Assembly (NCBI GenBank): GCA_937928195.1
Contig: CALEYZ010000095.1
Coordinates: 1-14,818 of the forward strand
Length of the DNA stretch: 14,818 nt
Source: an uncultured Limnohabitans sp.
GTDB lineage: Bacteria; Pseudomonadota; Gammaproteobacteria; Burkholderiales; Burkholderiaceae_C
Reading direction: 5' to 3'
In this document: positions 1 to 6,530 of the stretch, in pieces
Position numbering within the stretch: position 1 is the stretch's first letter
How the letters are laid out: every line of letters begins with the position of its first letter
The notes under the pieces: model-generated
What the model saw: only the letters and a program-made list of their open reading frames with translations
Database searches by the model: none
Told to the model about the DNA's origin: nothing
Translations under genes and position numbers: made by a program

Positions 1-488
1 AAATGAAGGAGGGCTTGCCTGTTCAAAAGTACCAAGGTGTGCGCGCCAAGTTCACAGGCTTTGAGACAGCATCGCAATGGCGTTTGCTACAGTCCACCAG
101 CAGCTTGGATTTGGCACTCAAGGGCGATGCTGTGCGGGCGCAGAATCTCAGTATCAATGAGCCTTTGCCCAGAATTTCCCCCCTTCGCTTGGGTGCCAAA
201 TTGATTCACACCGCAGGCCCGTGGCGTGCCGATTGGGGCTTTGATTGGTATGCCGCACAAGAGCGCGTGCCCACTGGCGGTGCTGCCACAGCGGCCTATA
301 CCTTGTGGCATGGCTTTGTGAGTTACAAGCAAAAGGTATCGGGTGCTTCATTGAATTGGTTTGCCAAGCTCGACAACGCCAGCAATCAATGGGCTTACAG
401 CGCCACGTCCATTTTGACGACCACGGCACCAGGCAAATCCCCTTTGCCTGGTAGAAGTTTCAAATTGGGCGTGATGGCGACCTTTTAA
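1..488 (+). CDS. TonB-dependent outer-membrane receptor, C-terminal part (5' end outside window)
   Basis: Partial gene: the reading frame is open from the left edge (complete codons from base 3) to the TAA at 486-488, so the internal ATG at base 3 need not be the start. The roughly 160 visible residues look like the last strands of a TonB-dependent beta-barrel: alternating polar/aromatic stretches, a PRISPLRLG segment, a near-terminal PLPGRSFKLG segment, and a terminal Phe, which is the usual outer-membrane-protein C-terminal signal. The LPRI-PLRLG and LPGR-LG pattern recalls the ZnuD-like (zinc/heme) branch of the family. The plug domain and TonB box would lie outside the window, so the substrate cannot be assigned. 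It is followed after 50 bp by an AEC permease; nothing shows co-transcription. Confidence 0.75.
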   Translation, partial: MKEGLPVQKYQGVRAKFTGFETASQWRLLQSTSSLDLALKGDAVRAQNLSINEPLPRISPLRLGAKLIHTAGPWRADWGFDWYAAQERVPTGGAATAAYTLWHGFVSYKQKVSGASLNWFAKLDNASNQWAYSATSILTTTAPGKSPLPGRSFKLGVMATF

Positions 489-519
489 ATCAGCGCGTGG
501 CAACTCGTGATGCGTGACG

Positions 520-534
520 CCCTGATAATCAGGG
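520..534. promoter_or_regulatory. Perfect inverted repeat covering the AEC permease ribosome-binding site
   Basis: CCCTGAT-A-ATCAGGG is a perfect 7-bp inverted repeat around one base. Its right arm contains the AGGG that is the only Shine-Dalgarno-like sequence before the ATG at 539. As RNA it could form a 6-bp stem with a TAA triloop that hides the ribosome-binding site; as DNA it could be an operator. No T tract follows, so it is not a typical intrinsic terminator for the receptor gene upstream. Function is inferred only. Confidence 0.35.
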
Positions 535-538
535 ACTT

Positions 539-1495
539 ATGAATTTTGAACATCCTGTTTTATCGTCCCTGTTGCCTGTTGTCTTTTTGATATCGATTGG
601 CTTTGTGGCCGGTCGCGCCAAATGGGTTCGGCAAGACGCAGTCCGTGATTTGACCAATTTGGTGTTTCTTGTGCTGGCGCAAGCCTTGCTGTTTAGAACC
701 ATGAGTTCTGTCCATCTGGAATCTTTGGACTTGCGGCCGGTCTTCCAATATTTTGTGGTGGCGGGTGCTTTGTTTTTCATCATGCTGATGATGTATGGCC
801 GTGATTCGCGGGCCTCGGTATTGGCTCTCGCCAGTATCTTCAGCAACACCCTCATGATTGGTGTGCCCCTCATTGGTTTGGCCTATGGCGAGCCAGGACA
901 AGTGCTGCTGTTCACCCTGATTTCTTTGCATGCCTTGGTGCTTCTTACCATGGCCACCGTGGTGTTGGAGTTGCAAATGGCGTATGAGCATGCCGCTGAA
1001 CACGGGGAGTCTCGGCACATGTTGAAAACAGTGGGCATGGCCATCAAGAGCGCTGTTTTGCATCCCGTGCCTTTGCCTATTCTGGTGGGTTTAATTTATG
1101 CACAGACAGGTCTGGGCCTGCATCCGATCGTTGACAAACCCTTGCAGTTATTGGGTGCTTCGTTTGGCCCTGTTGCATTGGTCTTGGTGGGCATCACCTT
1201 GTCCCAGACGCCCATTGGTGAAAATTTCAAAGGGGCTATGAAGATTTCTGTGGTGAAAACATTTGTGCACCCCTTGCTCATGGCCGCTGGCGGTTATGCC
1301 ATGGGCATGCGCGGTTTGCACCTCAGTGTGATGGTGGTGGCTGCAGCCCTTCCTATCGGCGCCAATGTATTTTTGTTTTCGCAGCGCTACCAAAAAGAAG
1401 AAGACGTGGTGACCGCTGCCGTTGCTGTCTCGACAGCCTTTGCGTTGATCAGCGTGTCTTTGGTGATGGCGTTGCTGCCCTTGTTGCCAGCTTAA
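539..1495 (+). CDS. AEC-family (auxin efflux carrier-like) permease
   Basis: A 318-aa, very hydrophobic protein with about ten predicted membrane segments separated by short loops, the size and pattern of bacterial AEC (auxin efflux carrier) permeases. It starts directly in a membrane segment (VLSSLLPVVFLISIGFVAGR). A mid-protein hydrophilic stretch (about residues 140-170, YEHAAEHGESRH) fits the cytoplasmic loop between the two five-helix halves. The C-terminal half has the LPIGANVFLFSQRY segment, like the PxAxNxF motif of this family. Such carriers export or import small organic acids such as malate or malonate, but the substrate cannot be read from sequence. The ATG at 539 follows an AGGGA element closely. 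It converges on pdxH, sharing the TTAA at 1492-1495 for both stop codons. Confidence 0.85.
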   Translation: MNFEHPVLSSLLPVVFLISIGFVAGRAKWVRQDAVRDLTNLVFLVLAQALLFRTMSSVHLESLDLRPVFQYFVVAGALFFIMLMMYGRDSRASVLALASIFSNTLMIGVPLIGLAYGEPGQVLLFTLISLHALVLLTMATVVLELQMAYEHAAEHGESRHMLKTVGMAIKSAVLHPVPLPILVGLIYAQTGLGLHPIVDKPLQLLGASFGPVALVLVGITLSQTPIGENFKGAMKISVVKTFVHPLLMAAGGYAMGMRGLHLSVMVVAAALPIGANVFLFSQRYQKEEDVVTAAVAVSTAFALISVSLVMALLPLLPA

Positions 1496-2124
1496 GGCGC
1501 TAGGCGTTCACGCAACCATTCGCCTTCGATGAGGCGATAGCGCAAACGATCGTGCAGTCGGCTTTTGCGGCCTTGCCAAAATTGCCATTCATCGGGCACC
1601 AACCGGTAGCCACCCCAGTGTGGCGGCCGGGGCGGGTTCAACAAGAATTGCGCGGCATACTTGGCTGCGTTGGTCACCAACACGGTACGTCCGTCGATCA
1701 CCTGACTTTGCGGTGATGCCCAAGCACCGATGCGGGAATCCAACGGTCTGCTGTGAAAGTAGGCATCGCTTTCTTCGTCGCTGACTTTTTCCATGCGGCC
1801 CTCAATGCGCACCACACGCTCCAATTCAACCCAATGAAATTGCAGGGCTGCAAAAGGATTGCCCGCCAGTTCACGGCCTTTTCGGCTCTCGTAGTTGGTG
1901 TACCAAACAATGCCGCGCTCGTCATAGCCCTTGATCAACACCACGCGTGTACTGGGGCGTAGATTGCTGGCCACTGTGGCCACGGTCATGGCATTGGGTT
2001 CAGGTACCTCGGATTGAATGGCTTCGTTCAGCCAGCGTTCAAACTGTTTCAAGGGGTTGGCATCCGAGGCGTCTTCACTCAGTTCTGCCTTCTCGTAACT
2101 CTTGCGCAAATCTGCGATGTTCAT
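1492..2124 (-). CDS. pdxH: Pyridoxamine 5'-phosphate oxidase (PNPOx)
   Basis: A 210-aa cytoplasmic FMN enzyme that oxidises pyridoxine or pyridoxamine 5'-phosphate to pyridoxal 5'-phosphate, the last step of vitamin B6 synthesis and salvage. Family hallmarks occur in order: RVVLIKGYDERG (60-71), NYESRKGREL (78-87, FMN phosphate contacts), YFHSRPLDSRIGAWAS-Q (122-139), the WGGYR segment (170-174), FWQGRKSRLHDR (182-193, with the substrate-binding RLHDR), and the classic C-terminal RLAP. Length matches the family (E. coli about 218). An AAGGA element lies 6 nt before the ATG at 2124. Only 2 nt separate it from the stop of the upstream gamma-glutamylcyclotransferase gene, so the two are probably co-transcribed and translationally coupled. 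Its stop overlaps the convergent AEC stop by 4 bp. Confidence 0.97.
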   Translation of the reverse strand: MNIADLRKSYEKAELSEDASDANPLKQFERWLNEAIQSEVPEPNAMTVATVASNLRPSTRVVLIKGYDERGIVWYTNYESRKGRELAGNPFAALQFHWVELERVVRIEGRMEKVSDEESDAYFHSRPLDSRIGAWASPQSQVIDGRTVLVTNAAKYAAQFLLNPPRPPHWGGYRLVPDEWQFWQGRKSRLHDRLRYRLIEGEWLRERLAP

Positions 2125-2126
2125 TT

Positions 2127-2756
2127 TCAGTCCTTGGCGTGTTCCAGCAAAGCCACAAGGGCCTTGTCTTGAATGCCGTGTTGTTGCAAGCTGTTCATAG
2201 TTTCTTGAGCATAGTCTAAGGTGGTGCCGTAACGGCCCTTGGCACTTTGAAAGATGTGCCTGTACTGAGCAGGGGACAGGTCACCCGTGTAACTTGGGCT
2301 GCTGCGCGGCAAGGTAAAAGCCAGTGCGTTGACCGGGCCTTGAGGCGTTGCGCACTGCAACCAACGCGGTGTGTAAACACTGTTGGGCATTTCGCGGAAC
2401 CAGAGTTTTTCGATGGTTTCTTCGACGTCAGCAGCGGGTGTTCTGAAAACCATGCCTTGGCAGCTGCCGCCCGAGAGCAAAGCAAACACGAGTCCAGGGC
2501 ATTCGGGCGTGCCCCGGTTCAAGCGGCTCCACATTTTCAATGCGCGATGCCAACCCTGGACTTTCGTCAAATGACTTTCAATCACCTCAAATTCTGGACG
2601 CCAAATCAGCGAGGCGTAGCCGAACACCCAGAGGTCTTGGGAAGCCGGCCATTGCGACAGCAAGGCGTCTTTGGTGGGCTCGCACAGCGCTTGATCGGGG
2701 CGCATAGCGCGGGGAGGGTCAGAGTTGTTCAAAGTGACAGGCGGGAATGAATGCAT
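2127..2756 (-). CDS. ChaC-like gamma-glutamylcyclotransferase
   Basis: A 209-aa protein of the ChaC / glutathione-specific gamma-glutamylcyclotransferase family, which cleaves glutathione to 5-oxoproline and Cys-Gly in the cytoplasm. Visible hallmarks: WVFGYASLIWRP (43-54) carrying the YxSL substrate-binding loop (47-50), SRLNRGTPECPGLVFAL (77-93) with the family's RGTPE-PGLV motif, GSCQGMVFR (97-105), and LWFREM (118-123) where Glu122 is the expected catalytic acid. The C-terminal half is the usual helical part. The ATG at 2756 has no convincing ribosome-binding site; Met18 (base 2705) is a possible alternative start just ahead of the conserved domain. It is first in a two-gene unit with pdxH. 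A link through cysteine/glutathione turnover and PLP supply is speculative. Confidence 0.9.
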   Translation of the reverse strand: MHSFPPVTLNNSDPPRAMRPDQALCEPTKDALLSQWPASQDLWVFGYASLIWRPEFEVIESHLTKVQGWHRALKMWSRLNRGTPECPGLVFALLSGGSCQGMVFRTPAADVEETIEKLWFREMPNSVYTPRWLQCATPQGPVNALAFTLPRSSPSYTGDLSPAQYRHIFQSAKGRYGTTLDYAQETMNSLQQHGIQDKALVALLEHAKD

Positions 2757-2794
2757 CTATTTTGCGGGTAAACCAGAGGGTCCGGAGCCCCTCT

Positions 2795-2822
2795 TTGAGA
2801 AAATTCGTAACCTGTCTGTAAC
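2795..2822 (+). promoter_or_regulatory. Possible sigma70 promoter for edd-eda
   Basis: TTGAGA (2795-2800, 5 of 6 to the -35 consensus), a 16-bp spacer and TGTAAC (2817-2822, 4 of 6 to the -10 consensus). It lies in the 153-bp divergent gap between the chaC-like gene and edd, and would put the HexR-like palindrome at 2866-2880 roughly 35-50 bases downstream of the start point. The match is modest and there may be other promoters in the gap. Confidence 0.3.
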
Positions 2823-2865
2823 TCTGAGTGCACCAAAGGTGAGGATGTCGAGTTACCATTCGGTC

Positions 2866-2880
2866 TGTAACAAAGTTACA
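2866..2880. promoter_or_regulatory. HexR-like operator upstream of edd
   Basis: TGTAACAAAGTTACA is a perfect 15-bp palindrome (6-bp arms, AAA centre) ending 29 bp before the edd start. It fits the general TGTA-N7-TACA shape of operators for HexR, the RpiR-family repressor of edd, eda and zwf in proteobacteria that responds to KDPG. Additional GTAAC/GTTAC half-sites lie at 2807, 2818 and 2852. No hexR gene is in the window, so the assignment is by motif and position only. Confidence 0.55.
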
Positions 2881-2909
2881 AGCTGTATTTCAACTTTGAT
2901 CCAATTCAT

Positions 2910-4757
2910 ATGACCCTGAATGCCACCGTTGCCCAAGTGACCGCCCGCATTGCACAGCGAAGCCAAGCGACACGTGCTGCCTACCTCCAGCAAGTGGACG
3001 AAGCTGCTGCACGCAAACCTGGCGCAGACCGTCTTGGCTGTGCCAATGTGGCGCATGCCTTTGCCGCCATGCCGGAGGCCGACAAATCACGGGCTTCTGG
3101 TTTGGCCGCCATTCCTGTGGTCAGTGCCACAGAGCGCGGCCCCAACATTGGCGTGGTCACGGCCTACAACGATTTGCTGTCTGCCCACGCACCGTTTCAA
3201 CACTATCCTGACCTGGTCAAAGATGAAGCGCGCAAGTGGGGCGCCACAGCCCAAGTGGCCGGTGGTGTACCGGCCATGTGCGACGGTGTGACGCAGGGCA
3301 CGCCGGGCATGGAACTCAGTTTGTTCAGTCGCGATGTCATCGCGATGTCAACTGCTGTGTCGCTCAGTCACGATGTGTTTGATGCGGCACTCATGCTGGG
3401 GGTGTGCGACAAAATTGTGCCAGGCTTGTTGATTGGTGCTTTGCAATTCGGTCATTTGCCCACCGTGTTTGTGCCAGCGGGCCCCATGGGCAGCGGCTTG
3501 TCGAACAATGAAAAATCCAAAGTGCGCGAGCAGGCGGCACAAGGTTTGGTGGGCCGCGCTGAATTGTTGAAGGCCGAGTCTGCGGCTTATCACGGCGAAG
3601 GCACGTGCACGTTTTACGGCACGGCCAACAGCAACCAAATGTTGCTCGAAGCCATGGGCTTGCATGTGCCGGGCACCGCGTTTGTCAATCCAGGTGATGG
3701 CCTTCGCCATGAACTGACACGTGAATCTGTGCGCACGGTGTTGCAATTGGTCAAAGCCAAAAACTTCACGCCCATTGGCAAATTGGTGGACGAACGTTGC
3801 ATCGTCAATGCCATGGTGGCCTTGCTGGCCACGGGCGGCTCGACCAACCACCTGATTCACTGGGTGGCCGTGGCACGTGCTGCGGGCTTGGTCATTGATT
3901 GGGACGATTTTTCTGCTCTGTCAGATGTGGTGCCCTTGCTTACTCGTGTCTATCCCAACGGCAGTGCCGATGTGAATCAATTCCAGGCGGCGGGTGGCCC
4001 GGGCTATGTCATTCGTGAATTGTTAGACGCTGGCTACATGCATGCTGACGTGCTCACAGTGCGTGCGGGTGGCATTCGTGAATTCACGCAAAAGCCCGTC
4101 GGTATCAACGGACAACTGGCATGGGAAGACATCGGTGCTTCCAAAGATGAGACGGTGGTCAGACCTGCAACGGCGCCTTTCAGCGTAACCGGCGGCCTGC
4201 GTTTGCTCCAAGGCAACTTGGGTCGCAGCGTGATCAAAGTGTCTGCTGTACCTGAGGCATGCCACGTGATCGAGGCCCCTGCGCAAGTGTTCAATTCACA
4301 AGAAGAATTGCTCGAAGCTTTCAAAGCGGGCAGCATGAACAAAGACGTGGTGTGTGTGGTGCGGTGGCAAGGCCCTCAAGCCAATGGCATGCCTGAGCTG
4401 CACAAACTCACGCCGCCCTTGGCAGTGTTGCAAGGCCAAGGTTTCAAAGTGGCTTTGGTGACCGATGGCCGCATGAGTGGCGCTTCCGGTAAAGTACCCG
4501 CTGCCATTCACGTGTCGCCCGAAGCGGCATCTGGCGGCCCACTGGCCCGTGTCCAAGACGGTGACATCGTTCGCATGGACGCTGTTGCTGGTACTTTGCA
4601 TGTGTTGGTCGACCCTGAAACATGGAACGCCCGAGTGCCTGTGACCATGCCTGCACAATTGCAAGCGGCCAACAGCCGCGGCATGGGACGAGAACTGTTT
4701 ACCAATTTGCGCAAACATGCGCTCAAAGCTGAAGAAGGAGCCTGCACATGGCTGTAA
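2910..4757 (+). CDS. edd: 6-Phosphogluconate dehydratase (Entner-Doudoroff)
   Basis: A 615-aa IlvD/Edd-family dehydratase converting 6-phospho-D-gluconate to 2-keto-3-deoxy-6-phosphogluconate. It follows E. coli Edd along its whole length: TRSAYL-like TRAAYLQQVDEAAA near the N-terminus, YNDLLSAHAPF-HYP (86-100), PAMCDGVTQG (121-130), GVCDKIVPG (164-172), GTCTFYGTANSNQM (231-244), ALLATGGSTNH in the middle, and GRMSGASGKVPAAIHVSPEA near the C-terminus. Cys124, Cys166 and Cys233 are the conserved cysteines expected to hold the iron-sulfur cluster. The start at 2910 matches the E. coli N-terminus, although no good Shine-Dalgarno precedes it. It overlaps eda by 10 bp, so the two are translated together. 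The upstream palindrome suggests HexR-type control. Confidence 0.97.
   Translation: MTLNATVAQVTARIAQRSQATRAAYLQQVDEAAARKPGADRLGCANVAHAFAAMPEADKSRASGLAAIPVVSATERGPNIGVVTAYNDLLSAHAPFQHYPDLVKDEARKWGATAQVAGGVPAMCDGVTQGTPGMELSLFSRDVIAMSTAVSLSHDVFDAALMLGVCDKIVPGLLIGALQFGHLPTVFVPAGPMGSGLSNNEKSKVREQAAQGLVGRAELLKAESAAYHGEGTCTFYGTANSNQMLLEAMGLHVPGTAFVNPGDGLRHELTRESVRTVLQLVKAKNFTPIGKLVDERCIVNAMVALLATGGSTNHLIHWVAVARAAGLVIDWDDFSALSDVVPLLTRVYPNGSADVNQFQAAGGPGYVIRELLDAGYMHADVLTVRAGGIREFTQKPVGINGQLAWEDIGASKDETVVRPATAPFSVTGGLRLLQGNLGRSVIKVSAVPEACHVIEAPAQVFNSQEELLEAFKAGSMNKDVVCVVRWQGPQANGMPELHKLTPPLAVLQGQGFKVALVTDGRMSGASGKVPAAIHVSPEAASGGPLARVQDGDIVRMDAVAGTLHVLVDPETWNARVPVTMPAQLQAANSRGMGRELFTNLRKHALKAEEGACTWL
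4735..4740 (+). promoter_or_regulatory. Ribosome-binding site of eda inside the end of edd
   Basis: AAGGAG sits 7 nt before the eda ATG (4748) and within the last codons of edd. It is the best Shine-Dalgarno of the sugar-acid genes here and fixes the eda start, implying strong aldolase translation coupled to edd. Confidence 0.75.
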
Positions 4758-5392
4758 CACCTCAATTGACCGCCTTGCAAGTGATGCAAGACGCCCCTGT
4801 CATTCCGGTCATCGTCTTGAACGATGTGGCCCATGCGGTGCCCATGGCGCGTGCCTTGGTGGCCGGTGGCATTCGCATGTTGGAAGTGACCTTGCGCACG
4901 CCGCAAGCCTTGGCCTGCATGGAAGCCATTGCCAAAGAAGTGCCCGATGCCGTGGTCGGTGCAGGTACGGTTCGCAGTGCGGCCGACGCCAAAGCCGCCG
5001 CCAATGCTGGCGCCAAGTTTGCAGTCAGCCCAGGCTACACCTCAGCGGTGGGCCAAGCCTGTCGCGATCAAGGTTTGGCTTTGTTGCCCGGCGTGGCCAC
5101 AGGCAGCGAGATCATGATGGCGCAAGAAGATGGTTACACCGAATTGAAATTCTTCCCAGCCATGCAAGCCGGGGGGCCAGCCATGCTGAAAGCGTGGGGC
5201 GGCCCGTTCTTTGATGTGCGTTTTTGCCCCACAGGCGGTGTGACACCGCAAAACGCTGTTGAGTTCTTGAGTTTGTCCAACGTGGCGTGCGTGGGGGGCT
5301 CTTGGTTGGTGCCTGCCGATGCGTTGGCGCAAGGTAACTGGGCGCGCATCGAGCAGCTGGCGCGAGAAGCCTGTCAATTCAAACGCGCTTGA
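4748..5392 (+). CDS. eda: 2-Keto-3-deoxy-6-phosphogluconate (KDPG) aldolase
   Basis: A 214-aa class I (Schiff-base) aldolase splitting KDPG into pyruvate and glyceraldehyde-3-phosphate; a trimeric TIM-barrel family. Catalytic and binding residues line up one position after the E. coli numbering: Glu46 in MLEVTLRT (44-51), Arg50, and Schiff-base Lys134 in ELKFFPA (132-138). The GAGTV (71-75), SPGYT (94-98), LLPGVATGSE (112-121) and TGGV phosphate-loop (162-165) segments are all present. It overlaps edd by 10 bp with a good ribosome-binding site and is followed 15 bp later by a strong intrinsic terminator, so edd-eda is a closed two-gene operon. No zwf, pgl or glucokinase gene accompanies it here. 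Confidence 0.97.
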   Translation: MAVTPQLTALQVMQDAPVIPVIVLNDVAHAVPMARALVAGGIRMLEVTLRTPQALACMEAIAKEVPDAVVGAGTVRSAADAKAAANAGAKFAVSPGYTSAVGQACRDQGLALLPGVATGSEIMMAQEDGYTELKFFPAMQAGGPAMLKAWGGPFFDVRFCPTGGVTPQNAVEFLSLSNVACVGGSWLVPADALAQGNWARIEQLAREACQFKRA

Positions 5393-5407
5393 TCTGGCGA
5401 TGAAATG

Positions 5408-5439
5408 AAAAAGCCCTGAGGTCAAACTCAGGGCTTTTT
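5408..5439. terminator. Bidirectional rho-independent terminator between eda and gloA
   Basis: Perfect stem of 13 pairs counting the A/T ends: AAAAAGCCCTGAG (5408-5420), loop GTCAAA, CTCAGGGCTTTTT (5427-5439). The GC core followed by T5 on the plus strand ends edd-eda. The A5 on the left gives T5 on the other strand, so it also serves the leftward operon whose last gene, gloA, stops at 5456. Confidence 0.92.
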
Positions 5440-5455
5440 ATTTGGGGGCGGGGGT

Positions 5456-5845
5456 TCAAGCAAAGTTGCGTTGAATCAATTCCACTTTGTAACCATCGGG
5501 GTCTGTGATGAAGGCAATGACGGTGGTGCCACCTTTGACAGGGCCTGCTTCGCGTGTGACTTTGCCACCTGCGTTGCGAATTTTTTCGCAAGCTGCGTAG
5601 GCATCGGGAACTGCAATGGCCAAGTGACCATAGGCGGTGCCCATCTCGTACGACTCGACACCCCAGTTGTAGGTGAGCTCGAGCTCTGCATGGTCGGGGT
5701 TGCTGCCGTAACCCACGAAGGCCAATGAGTATTTGTACTCAGGGTTCTCAGATGTTTTGAGCAATGTCATGCCCATCACCTTGGTGTAGAAATCAATCGA
5801 GCGTTGAAGGTTGCCAACGCGAAGCATGGTGTGTAGAAGTCTCAT
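5456..5845 (-). CDS. gloA: Lactoylglutathione lyase (glyoxalase I)
   Basis: A 129-aa protein with the glyoxalase I fold that isomerises the methylglyoxal-glutathione hemithioacetal to S-lactoylglutathione. Starting at MRLLHTMLRV, all four metal ligands fall exactly on the E. coli GloA numbers: His5, Glu56 (in HAELELTYN), His74 (YGHLAIAV) and Glu122 (YKVELIQR), which suggests the Ni/Co-dependent bacterial type. An open frame extends 21 codons upstream to 5908, but that would run into dgoA and is not conserved, so 5845 is the better start. It is the last gene of the leftward sugar-acid operon, 44 bp after dgoA. Its place beside two aldolases that release triose phosphate fits methylglyoxal detoxification. 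Confidence 0.93.
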   Translation of the reverse strand: MRLLHTMLRVGNLQRSIDFYTKVMGMTLLKTSENPEYKYSLAFVGYGSNPDHAELELTYNWGVESYEMGTAYGHLAIAVPDAYAACEKIRNAGGKVTREAGPVKGGTTVIAFITDPDGYKVELIQRNFA

Positions 5846-5889
5846 AAAGCGTATTGTGTCTGTTAGAAAAAAACCAGGGAAATGAAGTG

Positions 5890-6525
5890 TTAAGTGTTGG
5901 CTTGCCAAGCCTGAACAAAGGCGGTGGCCGAGTCAGCCACCGCCTGTGTTGATTTACCGGGTGCAAACAGTGCAGAACCGATACCAAAACCCGATGCGCC
6001 ACTCTTGCGGTAGTCGGTCATGTTGTGCGTGCCAATGCCGCCCACAGGAATGAGTCGGATGTGAGCCGGCAACACGGCTCGCATGGACTTGACCACTGCT
6101 GGGCTGATCATTTCGGCGGGGAACAATTTGAGGCCATGGGCGCCCAGCGATATGGCATGAAATGCTTCGGAGGGTGTGGCCACTCCGGGCAGTGAAATCA
6201 AACCAAGGTTAACGGCCTCGCACACCACATTGTCGTCCAAGTGGGGTGAGATGATGAGTTGTCCACCCGCTGCTTTGATGTCACGTACTTGCTGGGCCGA
6301 GGTGACTGTGCCTGCGCCAACCAAAGCATGTGGAAATGCCTCGGCCAAAATTTGAATGCTGCGCAAAGGGTCAGGTGAGTTGAGCGGCACTTCCAAAATA
6401 TGAAAGCCTGCATTCAGGATGGCTTGGCCCACAGCGAGGGCTTCTGCAGGCTGCAAGCCACGCAAAATGGCCACCAAAGGCAGGCTGTCCATGTGCGCAT
6501 GAAATTTGGCAAGCAGAGGTGTCAT
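5890..6525 (-). CDS. dgoA: 2-Dehydro-3-deoxy-6-phosphogalactonate (KDPGal) aldolase
   Basis: A 211-aa class I aldolase of the Eda/DgoA family, expected to split KDPGal into pyruvate and glyceraldehyde-3-phosphate. It resembles E. coli DgoA more than the Eda of this window: LPLVAILRG (15-23), ILEVPLNSPDPLRSI (43-57) with Glu45, GAGTV (70-74), SLPGVATPSEA (111-121), LKLFPAE (132-138) with Schiff-base Lys133, and PVGGIG. The longer open frame to 6591 would overlap dgoK by about 60 bp; the ATG at 6525 leaves a 5-nt gap after the dgoK stop and fits the family N-terminus. Pairing with dgoK supports the galacto stereochemistry, though related aldolases can accept both epimers. Confidence 0.92.
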   Translation of the reverse strand: MTPLLAKFHAHMDSLPLVAILRGLQPAEALAVGQAILNAGFHILEVPLNSPDPLRSIQILAEAFPHALVGAGTVTSAQQVRDIKAAGGQLIISPHLDDNVVCEAVNLGLISLPGVATPSEAFHAISLGAHGLKLFPAEMISPAVVKSMRAVLPAHIRLIPVGGIGTHNMTDYRKSGASGFGIGSALFAPGKSTQAVADSATAFVQAWQANT

Positions 6526-6530
6526 GCGCG

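Noticed and set aside
4717..5214. 165-codon plus-strand frame spanning the edd-eda junction
   Set aside because: Different frame from both conserved genes, Arg/Gly/Ser-rich shadow; eda has the ribosome-binding site and catalytic residues.
5846..5908. 21-codon N-terminal extension of gloA
   Set aside because: It would overlap the end of dgoA and is not needed: from 5845 all metal ligands fall on the E. coli GloA numbering.
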